Of a stretch of DNA of 64,000 nucleotides, positions 14,224 to 24,455 are shown piece by piece; position 1 is the stretch's first letter, and each line of letters starts with the position of its first letter. The translations under genes and the position numbers were made by a program. The notes under the pieces were generated by a model, which saw only the letters and a list, made by a program, of their open reading frames with translations, did no database searches and was not told the DNA's origin. The stretch covers positions 434,001 through 498,000 of the forward strand of contig NZ_JAGTXB010000001.1 in NCBI RefSeq assembly GCF_018224885.1, in the 5' to 3' direction. The DNA is from Chitinophaga hostae (GTDB lineage Bacteria > Bacteroidota > Bacteroidia > Chitinophagales > Chitinophagaceae).

Positions 14224-15468
14224 ATGATTTATATTGATCTCTTTGCAGGAGCTGGCGGTTTATCGGAAGGATTTATTCGGGCAGGGTATACTCCTGTGGC
14301 GCATGTTGAAATGGATGAGGCGGCCTGTTATTCTCTCAAAACGAGAATTGCATGTCATTATTTGAAAAGTAACAATCAATATGATGAGTACTTGTCTTAT
14401 TTAAAGGGAGAAATATCCAGAACTGAATTATATGGTTTAGTTCCGGAGGAGTTACTTAATAGTGCGATTAATCTCTCTATAGGAGGGGAAAATAATGACA
14501 AAATTCATAAGGAAATACATAAACATTTGCAAAGCAGAGAAGTCGACCTGATAATAGGTGGTCCTCCCTGTCAGGCTTATTCTCTGGTTGGACGAGCGAG
14601 AAGTGCTAACAACATGAATGGAGATCCGAGGAATTATCTATATGTACAATACGGAAAATATCTTGAGAAGTATCAACCTAAGATGTTTGTGTTTGAAAAT
14701 GTTTGGGGGCTAGAATCAGCTAAGGACGGGCTTTATCTGAGGAATATGAAAAACCTTTTTGAAAAAAAAGGCTATAAAATGGAATTGTTTAAGGTAGAAG
14801 CAGATAAGTTTGGCGTACTACAGAATAGGAAAAGAATAATTTTAGTAGGATGGAAAGACGATTTTGTCCCAAGTATCCCCGATCTTTTAAAGATTGACGA
14901 AACGAGCAGATATAAAGTTAGTTCTCTATTAGGAGATTTACCATTCCTGAATGCCGGTGAAGGAACAGATAAATATCAGCGTTATGAAAGATTGCCAAGC
15001 AAGTATTTGGTGGATAATAATATACGTAACAGTCTTAATGTTTTGACTCAACATGTATCGCGCCCCCATACCCGCCAGGACATGGAAATATATAGAATTG
15101 CAGTAAATAAATGGAATAATGGACAACAACGTTTGGATTACAATGATTTACCTGAAAGACTAAAAACTCATTCTAACCGTAGATCTTTTTTTGATCGATT
15201 CAAGGTTGTAGCGCAAGATTTATGTTATTCTCATACTGTAGTAGCTCATATTGCGAAAGATGGCCATTACTATATTCACCCCAGTATTGAACAAAATCGC
15301 TCTATTACTGTAAGAGAAGCGGCGCGCCTTCAATCATTTCCCGATGATTACTATTTTGAAGGTGTCAAGGAAAGCGGAAGCCGAACAGCTGCTTTTAAAC
15401 AAATTGGGAATGCGGTACCTCCTTTGATGGCTGAAAAGATCGCAATTGCTTTAAAAAGTGTTCTATAA
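14224..15468 (+). CDS. DNA (cytosine-5-)-methyltransferase
   Basis: A 414-residue C5 cytosine methylase that would mark host DNA for the restriction system. Motif I DLFAGAGGLSEGF (residues 4-16), motif IV GGPPCQAYS with the catalytic Cys (about 119), motif VI ENVWG (about 158), motif VIII QNRKRI (about 200) and motif X QIGNAVPP near the C-terminus are all present in the normal order. A target recognition domain lies between VIII and X, with low similarity to anything I can name, so the site is not predictable. Its stop codon overlaps the ATG of the next gene by 1 bp, indicating coupling. Base composition is AT-rich compared with the flanking housekeeping genes. Confidence 0.95.
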   Translation: MIYIDLFAGAGGLSEGFIRAGYTPVAHVEMDEAACYSLKTRIACHYLKSNNQYDEYLSYLKGEISRTELYGLVPEELLNSAINLSIGGENNDKIHKEIHKHLQSREVDLIIGGPPCQAYSLVGRARSANNMNGDPRNYLYVQYGKYLEKYQPKMFVFENVWGLESAKDGLYLRNMKNLFEKKGYKMELFKVEADKFGVLQNRKRIILVGWKDDFVPSIPDLLKIDETSRYKVSSLLGDLPFLNAGEGTDKYQRYERLPSKYLVDNNIRNSLNVLTQHVSRPHTRQDMEIYRIAVNKWNNGQQRLDYNDLPERLKTHSNRRSFFDRFKVVAQDLCYSHTVVAHIAKDGHYYIHPSIEQNRSITVREAARLQSFPDDYYFEGVKESGSRTAAFKQIGNAVPPLMAEKIAIALKSVL

Positions 15469-17012
15469 TGTCCGATGAAAATAATGAAAATGAAAACGAA
15501 ACCGAGAATCATGAATTGACAGAAGATGCAACTCCTGACCCCGAATTCCTGATTACTTCCATTGCAGAGCAAGGTTATACATTGGAAACTTCTCTTGCGG
15601 ACCTTATTGATAATTCGATTACCGCGGAGGCAACTGAAGTTGAGATTCTGATTGATACCTCAAGTGAGCCATTTGTGCTGTTTCTTGCAGACAATGGGAA
15701 TGGGATGAGCGAAGATGTGCTGAAGAAGAACATGAAGTTTCCAAGTTCTTCAGTCACGCACGCAAGAAATACTGACGACCTTGGGCGTTTTGGACTGGGA
15801 ATGAAAACGGCCTCCTTTTCTCAGACAAGAGCTTTTACAGTGATCTCCCGGGAGAAAGGTTCGCAGCAGTTTTCCGCCAGGACATGGGATGTTGAATATT
15901 TAAAAAAGGAGAAGAGATGGCTGGTTATCCGCAACACCAAAGAAGAAATTGATAGCCTGGTTGAACAATACTGCCATCTCAGTAAAGGATTTTTAAACGA
16001 TTATAATAACTATATACCAAACACGATAGTTGTCTGGAAAGGGTTATATAAATTTGAAAATTACCTCGATAATAATAAGCAAGCTGCGTTACAGAAGGAA
16101 ATAACTGAAATTACATCTGAGTATTTATCGCTTGTATTCCACAGGTATCTGGAGGGACAGATCAATCCTTTGAAAATAAGAATAAACAATAATAGGATTT
16201 CTCCATTTAATCCGTTTCCTAGTAATCAACCGGATTTCAGAAGATTGGAAACCAGTCAGAAACAGTTTAGAACGGATTCATTAAAGATTGAGGGCTATAT
16301 ACTACCTGCCAGAAGTATTGATGAAAGTAAAAGCGGAAATACGGAATGGACTTTACCAAACAAAAGCCTCATGGATATGGAAGGCATTTATATTTATAGG
16401 GCGAATAGAATTATTTTATATGGTGGATGGAACGGAATTATTAAAAGATCGCCCAGATTACAGCTGGCGAGATTAAAAGTAGATATTGGTAATAGTATTG
16501 ATGATTATTTTCACCTGAATGTTGCTAAGTCGTCAATTGTAATTCCTTATGAGCTAAGGATGGCATTTCTGAGATATGTGAGCGTGCTAAAATCGAATGC
16601 CGAAAAAGAATATTTTAACCGTGGCATCAAAGACATTTCAACTGAAGGAAAGAAAAAAACAACAGAATCACTTTTTCTACGAACTCCCTCTTCTAAGGGG
16701 ATGCTATTGAAGTTAAATGAGAATTTTGCTATTATTGAATTACTCAAAAAAGAACTAACAGCGGAACAATTGAATCTATTTCGATTATTGTTGAGGATGA
16801 TAAATGCATCGGTCAATAAAATAAGGCAGGTGCATGAAGATGATAATTTGATATTGACAGATAATAACAGTTCGCTAAGCGAGTTAACTGTTTCAATTTT
16901 GGCGTTGAGACAGGCAGGAATAAAACCTGAGTATATAAAGAATAATGTACTCCCAGCATTAGGAGTTCGCATTGACACTATACCCCCCCGGATTCTTGAA
17001 ATGTTAAATTAA
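15468..17012 (+). CDS. GHKL ATPase, MORC/MutL-like, of a restriction-modification system
   Basis: A 514-residue GHKL ATPase. After an acidic N-terminus, the Bergerat fold shows ADLIDNSI (N box, about 44-51), ADNGNGMSEDVL (G1 box, about 73-84) and DDLGRFGLGMKTASFS (G2 box, about 101-116). The middle part is an S5-like transducer with an LQLARLKVDIGNS stretch, and the C-terminus is helical. Such MutL-like ATPases, related to eukaryotic MORC proteins, were linked computationally to C5-methylase/Vsr/Z1 operons by Iyer and colleagues. It probably acts as an ATP-gated clamp or switch for the helicase and nuclease partners; that role is inferred from homology. It starts within the methylase stop and ends 4 bp before the Z1 gene. 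Confidence 0.9.
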   Translation: MSDENNENENETENHELTEDATPDPEFLITSIAEQGYTLETSLADLIDNSITAEATEVEILIDTSSEPFVLFLADNGNGMSEDVLKKNMKFPSSSVTHARNTDDLGRFGLGMKTASFSQTRAFTVISREKGSQQFSARTWDVEYLKKEKRWLVIRNTKEEIDSLVEQYCHLSKGFLNDYNNYIPNTIVVWKGLYKFENYLDNNKQAALQKEITEITSEYLSLVFHRYLEGQINPLKIRINNNRISPFNPFPSNQPDFRRLETSQKQFRTDSLKIEGYILPARSIDESKSGNTEWTLPNKSLMDMEGIYIYRANRIILYGGWNGIIKRSPRLQLARLKVDIGNSIDDYFHLNVAKSSIVIPYELRMAFLRYVSVLKSNAEKEYFNRGIKDISTEGKKKTTESLFLRTPSSKGMLLKLNENFAIIELLKKELTAEQLNLFRLLLRMINASVNKIRQVHEDDNLILTDNNSSLSELTVSILALRQAGIKPEYIKNNVLPALGVRIDTIPPRILEMLN

Positions 17013-17016
17013 TTGT

Positions 17017-20000
17017 ATGAATAATTATGACATCATATCAGCTATAAAGTTATTAATTAGTTCAAGGTTAAAAGGAACTGCCCTTACTTATGAATTCTTT
17101 GATGTCAACAAAGAGGCGATATTAACAACATTAAGAATAGTACTTCCTGAAACTACGGAATTGGATGGGGTAACATTAAATAATTATTATACAACTGCAA
17201 AGAATGAATTTCTTTCGATAAATGCAATTGACGTCAATCCTGCAAGTTCGCTTGTTAAAAATGGGCATAAAGTTTGGCTCACCGAAGAGAGAAGGAAGTC
17301 CATGCAGAGGGATTATACAGAAAGATATTTGGCCTTCCTCAGATTGAAAGGGCGTGCAGAAAAGGTAGTTGATGAGATTAATAAATCAAGTGAAGAAATA
17401 TTGGAGAAATTGGGAGATCCTAGATCGACAACTAAATTTTATTCTAAAGGCCTTGTCGTTGGAAATGTACAATCAGGAAAGACAGGTAACTTTAATGCTG
17501 TAATTAATAAAGCAATTGATGCCGGATATAGCTTGATTATTGTTCTGTCCGGAATTATGGAGGATTTAAGAAGTCAGACTCAGGAGAGAATAGAAGAGGA
17601 TGTTGTCGGTGAAGGTGTTATCGATAGAGACAGGGATAAAAAAGGAGAGAAAGGAGTAGGCCTTGTTAGACGATTTGGGGAGCGTGGGGATACGACGGTA
17701 CGACAGGTTATTTCAATAACTTCTTACAAGTCGGATTTTAAAAAATCTGTTAAGGAATCTGATTTTTCACTTAACAATAAAAATATTCTCGTATGTAAGA
17801 AGAATACTGGTGTTTTAAAAAACTTGTTAATATGGTTGAATGATTATTTAAGTGAAAACAGAGAGCAACACGATATTCCATTGTTGATCATTGATGATGA
17901 AGCAGATAATGCTTCGTTAAATAACTTAGGCTTTAAGGGAAGAGAATATTCAAGTACGATAAATGGTCATATTCGCGCCCTACTTAACCTTTTTTCCAGG
18001 AAAACATATTTAGGATATACAGCCACTCCATTTGCGAATGTATTACAGGACAGAAATGAGCCAGCAGAAGGAAAGTGGAGAATAACCTACAAGCTAAATG
18101 GCGTTCCTGTTGAAAAGGAATTTGACCAGGTAGATAATATTTTTCCCGATGATTTTCTGGAATTGCTTGTGCCGCCGTCCAATTATATCGGTGCCAAACA
18201 AATTTTTGAAACCGTTTTAGAAGAGAATGTACGGAAAATTCCTCTGGTAGTTCAAGTTACGGATACAGATGAAGCTTTCCCAACACGTTTAATTACATTG
18301 GATGACGGAACAGAGCGTGCTGCGACAAAAATAGAAATAGAGAAGGAACATACAAGATCCGCAACCAGAGGAGATTTATTCCCTCTAGCATTACCTGATT
18401 CTTTGAAAGAAGCGGTACAATGTTTTATATTAAGCATCGCCGTTCGGTTATCCCGTAAACCAGCAATGGTTAATTCCAGATTGTATAATCCGCATCATAC
18501 AATGCTGATTCACGTTTCGCGATTTATTCCATGGCAAAATAGGACTAAGGCTCTTATACTCGAGTATGTTACGAGTCTTACAGAAAGCATTGGGAACGAT
18601 TTTCCTGAGAGTATGAATTCGATTCATAAAATTTTGGAACGTACATGGGACAGATATTACGCTGCAATAGTTACTGATATTAGATCTTATCTTCCCCAGG
18701 GTTACGTTGATGAATATTTGACAGCAATTCGGTTTACTGACATTAAGTCTTTAATTACGGAAGCAGTTAAAGGGATTGAGGTAAAAGCTGTTAATAGTGA
18801 TGCAAAGGATAAACTTAGTTATTCTGTAGACTCTGGAGGAAACGGTAAGAAGTTCATTGCAGTTGGAGGTAATCGCCTTTCACGAGGCTTTACATTGGAG
18901 GGATTAACTATCAATTATTTTATTAGAAATACAAACTTCTCGGACACGTTACTGCAAATGGGCCGGTGGTTTGGTTATCGCCCCGGATTTCTTGACTGCT
19001 GCAAACTATTTACAACTTCTGACGCAATTGAAAAGTTCGATTCAACTACTAGGACGATAGAGGAACTGGAAACGGAATTTGTTAAAATGGGACGACTTGG
19101 TAAAACGCCTCAGGACTTTATACTGAGAGTACGTAAGGACCCAGGTACACTTAAGATTACAAGACCTGCTATTTTAAAAAATACAAACGAGGTGAAGTGG
19201 TCATATCAGGACAAGCTTGTCCAAACCACGAAGTTTCGTCTGGATACGGAAAAAATTGAAAGATCGTGGAATGGCTTTAAGTCCTTTATCAAAAAGTATG
19301 AGCATAAATTTCGTGGAAATGATGATTTTTTTGTTTTGAAGGGAGGCTATGATATGCTAGAGGAATTATTATCGGTTGAAAACACCTTTCATGATAAAGA
19401 CTTCAGCCTAACCCCTATTAGAAAATTTATAGAAAAAGCTATCAATGTCAATAAGCTTATAAATTGGTCAATTGCGATTAAGGCTACAGGAAGAGCCAGA
19501 AAGGTAGAGGTTCTTAGGTCTCAAAGTGATTTCCCCTTAAAACCTCTTAGCATGACTATAAGAAGTGGTCCGGGTAAAGACAAAACTAATTCTGGGATAT
19601 TTAATAAATACCGACATGACTTCATTAATGAGGGTATATTTTCCGTCTCAGGAGGTTCGGCTAATATAATTTCTGGTGGAGCAGATTTATCTGTTCTTCT
19701 AACTGATAAAGAGAAAATTGATGCAAAAGAAGAGTTTAGAAAGGAGAAAATAGAGGCTTTAATGAGGAAGGAGAAAATATCAGTGGAGGAGGCTAAGGAA
19801 AAAGTAAAAGTTCCGGATACATTTCCCGAAAGAATTTATAGAGAAAAAATGTCGGACCAAGACGGACTGTTACTTGTTTATTTACTTGATCTGAAATATG
19901 TCTTTTTAGATGGACAAGATGGGAACGAAGACATAAAGCAAATGGCGGAGAAGTTCAATTTGGATATCCCATTAGTAGGCTATGCCTTTGGTTTTCCTCC

Positions 20001-20109
20001 GATTGATCCTGATCCGGGTGAAACTTATGTTGTGGGTAGATATGACCTTGATGAAGACGAAGACGAAGAGTTTGATGAAGAATTAGTAAACGAAGAATCC
20101 CAGTTATGA
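17017..20109 (+). CDS. Z1-domain helicase-like ATPase
   Basis: A 1030-residue P-loop ATPase of the Z1 family, a superfamily 2 helicase-related group. Walker A is GNVQSGKTGN (about 148-157) and Walker B is LLIIDDEADNAS (about 289-300). GYTATPFANVL follows as a motif III/IV-like segment. The Z1 hallmark is GGNRLSRGFTLEGLTINYF and LLQMGRWFGYRPGF (about 617-660). It is the presumed DNA-translocating motor of the restriction complex. The C-terminus is very acidic (DEDEDEEFDEEL). Its last codons overlap the next ATG by 4 bp, so translation is coupled. Substrate and direction cannot be read from sequence. Confidence 0.93.
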   Translation: MNNYDIISAIKLLISSRLKGTALTYEFFDVNKEAILTTLRIVLPETTELDGVTLNNYYTTAKNEFLSINAIDVNPASSLVKNGHKVWLTEERRKSMQRDYTERYLAFLRLKGRAEKVVDEINKSSEEILEKLGDPRSTTKFYSKGLVVGNVQSGKTGNFNAVINKAIDAGYSLIIVLSGIMEDLRSQTQERIEEDVVGEGVIDRDRDKKGEKGVGLVRRFGERGDTTVRQVISITSYKSDFKKSVKESDFSLNNKNILVCKKNTGVLKNLLIWLNDYLSENREQHDIPLLIIDDEADNASLNNLGFKGREYSSTINGHIRALLNLFSRKTYLGYTATPFANVLQDRNEPAEGKWRITYKLNGVPVEKEFDQVDNIFPDDFLELLVPPSNYIGAKQIFETVLEENVRKIPLVVQVTDTDEAFPTRLITLDDGTERAATKIEIEKEHTRSATRGDLFPLALPDSLKEAVQCFILSIAVRLSRKPAMVNSRLYNPHHTMLIHVSRFIPWQNRTKALILEYVTSLTESIGNDFPESMNSIHKILERTWDRYYAAIVTDIRSYLPQGYVDEYLTAIRFTDIKSLITEAVKGIEVKAVNSDAKDKLSYSVDSGGNGKKFIAVGGNRLSRGFTLEGLTINYFIRNTNFSDTLLQMGRWFGYRPGFLDCCKLFTTSDAIEKFDSTTRTIEELETEFVKMGRLGKTPQDFILRVRKDPGTLKITRPAILKNTNEVKWSYQDKLVQTTKFRLDTEKIERSWNGFKSFIKKYEHKFRGNDDFFVLKGGYDMLEELLSVENTFHDKDFSLTPIRKFIEKAINVNKLINWSIAIKATGRARKVEVLRSQSDFPLKPLSMTIRSGPGKDKTNSGIFNKYRHDFINEGIFSVSGGSANIISGGADLSVLLTDKEKIDAKEEFRKEKIEALMRKEKISVEEAKEKVKVPDTFPERIYREKMSDQDGLLLVYLLDLKYVFLDGQDGNEDIKQMAEKFNLDIPLVGYAFGFPPIDPDPGETYVVGRYDLDEDEDEEFDEELVNEESQL

Positions 20110-21080
20110 ATATTCAGACACTTGAAACAAAATGGCTTCATCTAACAGAACTTAAGACACAGTATCCGTCGCTAAGAATAGATGGTGAATGTTTGCCTGA
20201 TTTGTTTGTTGGTTTACAGGAGAATAGAGCCCGAAGCCTGATTTTAAAGTTACCTAGTCATCATTTAATCGATTTTCAACCGATAGAAAAAATTAATTTA
20301 TCAATTCAGCTTTATCCGGATCCAGGATGGATTATTTTAAAATTGCTTGATAATCGCTTTAGTGATCTATTTAATAATCTCATTTTATCGCTATATAACA
20401 AGATACATTATAAGAGTGATGTAAAGGAATACGGTAACGAATTTGTACAAACGTTTTATAAGTGGAGTGAGTTTTTCGAGGAACGATCAGCAGCACATTT
20501 GTCTGAAGAAGCAGTAAAAGGGATATTTGGAGAGCTTGTTGTGTTAAACGAGTTTATAGAAGGTACTGCGGCGGCTGAAATTAATGATCTGTTAACTTCA
20601 TGGAACGGTCCCTATAATAACCGCCATGACTTTGAGATGCAACAGAAAAGTATCGAAGTTAAAACAAAGGAAGCTGCCTCGATATATGTAAAAATTTCCA
20701 GTGAATACCAATTGGAAGAACTTACAGGAAAATCTCTGGAACTTGCAGTTGTTAGCATATCAAGGGATAGTCAAGGTTTGTCACTCCAGGATTTAATTAT
20801 TATCACAAGGAACCTGGTAACGTCCAAGCTCGGAGATTTTACTATCATATTGAAAGCATTGAATCGTATGGGACTCAACGCACTTAATGCGGGGGATTAT
20901 AATCAGTTTATGTATAAAGCGGAGTCAATTCATTATTATAATTGCTGTGCAGATGGATTTCCCAGAATTATTTATTCTGGAATCTCCCGATTATTAAACC
21001 ATGTGCAATATCATCTTGTACTTACTGGTCTTGAAGACTTTATTATCGGTTCTAAAATCTTTACTATAAATGGAGATTAA
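20106..21080 (+). CDS. PD-(D/E)XK motif protein (DUF4420-like), probable restriction nuclease
   Basis: A 324-residue protein of the PD-(D/E)XK nuclease group typically placed after Z1 genes. Around residues 138-185 are GIFGELVVLNEFI and WNGPYNNRHDF followed by IEVKTKEAA, where D in RHDF and the E-V-K of IEVKTKE form the expected D-x-E-x-K active site. The rest is mixed alpha/beta. It is likely the nuclease that cuts unmodified DNA together with the ATPases upstream. It overlaps the Z1 gene by 4 bp and the AIPR gene by 11 bp, so all are one operon. The active-site residues appear intact. Confidence 0.88.
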   Translation: MNIQTLETKWLHLTELKTQYPSLRIDGECLPDLFVGLQENRARSLILKLPSHHLIDFQPIEKINLSIQLYPDPGWIILKLLDNRFSDLFNNLILSLYNKIHYKSDVKEYGNEFVQTFYKWSEFFEERSAAHLSEEAVKGIFGELVVLNEFIEGTAAAEINDLLTSWNGPYNNRHDFEMQQKSIEVKTKEAASIYVKISSEYQLEELTGKSLELAVVSISRDSQGLSLQDLIIITRNLVTSKLGDFTIILKALNRMGLNALNAGDYNQFMYKAESIHYYNCCADGFPRIIYSGISRLLNHVQYHLVLTGLEDFIIGSKIFTINGD

Positions 21081-23472
21081 GGAGTTTTTGCTGCATAGAT
21101 CCTATTTGCTGGATGACAGTAAAGATGAAGATGGCTTTATTTCTGATTCATCTTTTTTGGGGACGTGTTTACCTTATTTGAATGATACTAAGCTAATTGA
21201 TACTGATGAATGTAATGAATGCTATTGTTTTATAGAGAGCCAGCAGGTAAAAGTAAACGGGTATATAATAAACGAATCAGGTGAGCGGTTACAGTTGCTG
21301 GTTATTAATGAGGACGCATTATCTCCATCAGCGTCTGATGAACAGTTAATGATCTCACAAAAGGCAATTTATGATAAGCTTTTTGCACGGGCAGTTAATT
21401 TTGCCAAGAAATCATCCAAAAAGCAATTAGGTGACTATATCCAGGATTCAAGCCCCGCTAAGATATTGAATACTTTATTGAGTACCGTGGAGGGACTTAA
21501 GCAAATAGATGTAATAGAGGTGTTACTTATTTCACCCACGGCTACTATTGAAACAAGAGGGGAACAACCTCAGTCGAAACGTATTGAGTTTGAGGAAGAG
21601 AAATTAGATGTTACATGGACGGAGGGTAAAGTAAGAGAGCAAAAGTCTATTGTAGTATTGAAGAAATTAATTGATCTTAATTTTTTATATAATGTCACCG
21701 TTTCTCAAGGAAACAGGGCGCCATTAACAGTCGATTTCAGCAACTATAGAATAAATTGTATACAGGCTGCTTCTGAGGATAACTATGAGTCGTATTTATG
21801 TGTTTTACCTGCGGTATTGATTTCAGATCTATATAAGTATTATAGCTCTCGAATGTTAGAGAAGAATGTAAGATCCTTTTTACAGCTTAAGAATAGTGTA
21901 AATAAAGGTATACAGGATACAATAAGGAAAGCTCCTGAAAAATTTATCGCTTACAATAATGGGCTGACCATAACGGCCACAAGTAGCGAAATTATTGAAG
22001 AAGAAGGTAAACTGTATATTAAAAACCTCTCCGATTTTCAGATTGTAAACGGTGGCCAGACAACGGCGACTATTTATTTCTCACATAAGGCAGGTCTTGA
22101 TATTGGGAAAGTAAAAGTAATGGCTAAAATTAACGTAGCAAAGAATGCTTCTGAAGACGAGCTTGATGAGTTGATTTCCGATATAAGCGCATTTTCGAAT
22201 GCTCAATCGCGAGTTTCTCCTGTTGATCTACGGTCAAGAAATTTGCAGCTGGTAAAATTGAAATCCTTAACAGAAAGTATTATAACTCCTAGTGGTAAAA
22301 AATGGTTTTTTGAGAGAGCTAAGGGGGAATTTAATACTCTTATTCGTAAATCTCCGAATAAGAAGACGAGTATCAATAAGGAATTTCCTAAAGAACGGAG
22401 GTTTACAAAAGAAGATCTTGCGAAGTATTATACTTCATGGGGAGATGTCCCTTTCCTGGTTAAAAAAGGTGGAGAAAAGGTCTTTCGTTTATTTATTGAG
22501 AATATTTCCGGAGATGGCAAGAATAAAAAGCCTGTCACAATAGACAGGGGATTCTATGAAGAATTGATTGCCAGGGTAATTTTGTTTAGGTCGCTTGAGA
22601 AGCTATATGGTAACGGAAATAATGCAATCGGCCAGATAAGATCGGCCGTCGTACCTTACTCGATCTCAATTTTATTTAAATCAGCGGCCGGTGCAAAGGG
22701 AACAGATACGTTTAATCTGCTTGAGATCTGGAAGAAAGAAGGTTTGAGTGAGGAGCTTTCGCAAGTAATGGTTTCATTGATGACACTTATGAATAACATT
22801 ATTAAAAAGTATGCTTCAAGTGATGATTATGGGGAATATTCTAAAAGAGCTGAGTTATGGAATGCGATAAAAGAGTGTCTGGAGATTAAAGAATTTGTTG
22901 ATAGTGATAATTTCAAAAAAGTTTTGAAGAAATATGCCCAATCCAGAGAGGACGCTAAGCTTGCTCAAAGACGTAAGTCACTTAAGAACGAAATTAGCTT
23001 TGGGCCGCTGTATGAAATGGTACGGATTTATTCTAACACTCCTGAGTTTTACAAGCAGATACACTTAAAGTTCTTCAATGCATTAAAGCCGGGCGAAATT
23101 TATAAACTAGAACAACTCATCGGGTCTGTGAATTCAGGGCAGGATATACAACCGCAACATATTGATTTTGAGCATTTTTTGCTGGATAAAATTCGTGTAG
23201 ATAGTCCCGAATTTTTTGATACCACCATATTTGAATCAGGATCTTTGCTAAAAGATACGCTGGATTTTATTGTTGCGAAATACAACACAGCAATTGAGAA
23301 TGGACAAGACATAATTGGAGAATTTAGTGGAGTAAGGCAGCTTGCGGCAGCAAAAGGAGCCAGCAACACGGCCGTCTATGATGAAATTGGTAAAATGCTT
23401 CGCGCAGGGCAACTTCCAACCATACAACAATTAAAACATGCATCAGTATATGTTTCACTTTTGAATGGGTAA
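21070..23472 (+). CDS. AIPR (abortive infection phage resistance) family protein
   Basis: An 800-residue protein with the AIPR family signature: RKAPEKFIAYNNGLTITAT near residues 286-304, FQIVNGGQTTATIYFSHK near 323-340, and SAFSNAQSRVSPVDL near 374-388. AIPR proteins accompany Z1/MORC restriction operons and some stand-alone abortive infection loci. How they act is not settled; a nucleic-acid-binding or nuclease role is possible. The ATG at 21070 overlaps the nuclease gene by 11 bp. The C-terminal 350 residues are helical and charged and probably mediate partner contacts. This is the last tightly overlapped gene; the next starts 51 bp downstream. Confidence 0.9.
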   Translation: MEIKEFLLHRSYLLDDSKDEDGFISDSSFLGTCLPYLNDTKLIDTDECNECYCFIESQQVKVNGYIINESGERLQLLVINEDALSPSASDEQLMISQKAIYDKLFARAVNFAKKSSKKQLGDYIQDSSPAKILNTLLSTVEGLKQIDVIEVLLISPTATIETRGEQPQSKRIEFEEEKLDVTWTEGKVREQKSIVVLKKLIDLNFLYNVTVSQGNRAPLTVDFSNYRINCIQAASEDNYESYLCVLPAVLISDLYKYYSSRMLEKNVRSFLQLKNSVNKGIQDTIRKAPEKFIAYNNGLTITATSSEIIEEEGKLYIKNLSDFQIVNGGQTTATIYFSHKAGLDIGKVKVMAKINVAKNASEDELDELISDISAFSNAQSRVSPVDLRSRNLQLVKLKSLTESIITPSGKKWFFERAKGEFNTLIRKSPNKKTSINKEFPKERRFTKEDLAKYYTSWGDVPFLVKKGGEKVFRLFIENISGDGKNKKPVTIDRGFYEELIARVILFRSLEKLYGNGNNAIGQIRSAVVPYSISILFKSAAGAKGTDTFNLLEIWKKEGLSEELSQVMVSLMTLMNNIIKKYASSDDYGEYSKRAELWNAIKECLEIKEFVDSDNFKKVLKKYAQSREDAKLAQRRKSLKNEISFGPLYEMVRIYSNTPEFYKQIHLKFFNALKPGEIYKLEQLIGSVNSGQDIQPQHIDFEHFLLDKIRVDSPEFFDTTIFESGSLLKDTLDFIVAKYNTAIENGQDIIGEFSGVRQLAAAKGASNTAVYDEIGKMLRAGQLPTIQQLKHASVYVSLLNG

Positions 23473-23523
23473 GAATATAATTAGGGATTAAGTAATTCTG
23501 GTAGTAATATCATAAACCGATAT

Positions 23524-24375
23524 ATGAATATTATTGAAGATAAAAGAATTATAACAGAAGCTTATTTCGATGGGATTAATGTTTCAAATATTGAATTATT
23601 TGGAAGAATGAAACCTCATATTGATAAGGTCAGACCAATTTTGCCGTTGATAGAGTTTATTTTAGCCAGAATGTCGACAGTTACTGAATTAACTATTCAG
23701 CAAAGTGTATGGGATGCAGAGATTGTTTATAGAACCGTATTAGAAGCCCTTTTGAAACTAATTTATATTACTTCAAGTACTCCAGATGAAAGATTGATTA
23801 AAATTAATGAGTACTGGAATGACTTATCTGAAATAAACAGGTTAAAACAATCCGACCAGGCCAAGAAGAACCTCCGGCAGTATAGAGATAATGAAATGAT
23901 TAAACTTGCATTTTCTCCATTAGTACTGACCGAGACAGAAGAAAGTATTTTACGAAGCAAATGGCCGAAAAGCAGGCGAGGTTTATTGGAACAAAAATGG
24001 TCTTTCTCGGAGATTGTAACCTCGCTTATGGGAAGCTACAATGGCCTCCCTGCACCTCATATTGTGGGGATTTTGCATTCTTATAGGATGGCTAGTCATG
24101 TTGCTCATGGTGACGAAACAGGTATTCTTATTATTAAAGAACGGGAACAGAGGCCAGAAGTTGCACAAAGTATCGCGATATTTGGACATTATATCAAATT
24201 GTTAAGTGATAGCTTCAATTCCTGTATCGCATTGGGAATGGAAACAATGAGATTCTTAGAAGAGTCCCCTACTTTTTTTCTTGAATTGAATCAGTCATTG
24301 AAACCAATTCATGATTTAGCCTATACGTATCAGATGAAGCTTTATGATGATCCCGACTATGATAGATATAGGTAG
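23524..24375 (+). CDS. DUF5677-like helical protein with a HEPN-type RxxxxxxH motif
   Basis: A 283-residue all-helical protein. The pattern YRTVLEALLKLIYI (about 69-82) and RMASHVAHGDETG (about 190-202) resembles the DUF5677 family and, more loosely, HEPN domains, where an R-x4-6-H motif forms an RNase site; here R-MASHVA-H gives Rx6H. It follows the AIPR gene by 51 bp on the same strand with the same AT-rich composition, so it is probably the last gene of the defence operon. A role as an RNA-cutting toxin that fires when restriction fails would fit, but this is inference and the HEPN call is by eye. Confidence 0.6.
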   Translation: MNIIEDKRIITEAYFDGINVSNIELFGRMKPHIDKVRPILPLIEFILARMSTVTELTIQQSVWDAEIVYRTVLEALLKLIYITSSTPDERLIKINEYWNDLSEINRLKQSDQAKKNLRQYRDNEMIKLAFSPLVLTETEESILRSKWPKSRRGLLEQKWSFSEIVTSLMGSYNGLPAPHIVGILHSYRMASHVAHGDETGILIIKEREQRPEVAQSIAIFGHYIKLLSDSFNSCIALGMETMRFLEESPTFFLELNQSLKPIHDLAYTYQMKLYDDPDYDRYR

Positions 24376-24455
24376 ATTAGATAGTATAATACATATTTCC
24401 TTGTGCTCTCGCCCACATTTCCAAATCCCCCCTATTCTCCCTAAATTTACCCCAC

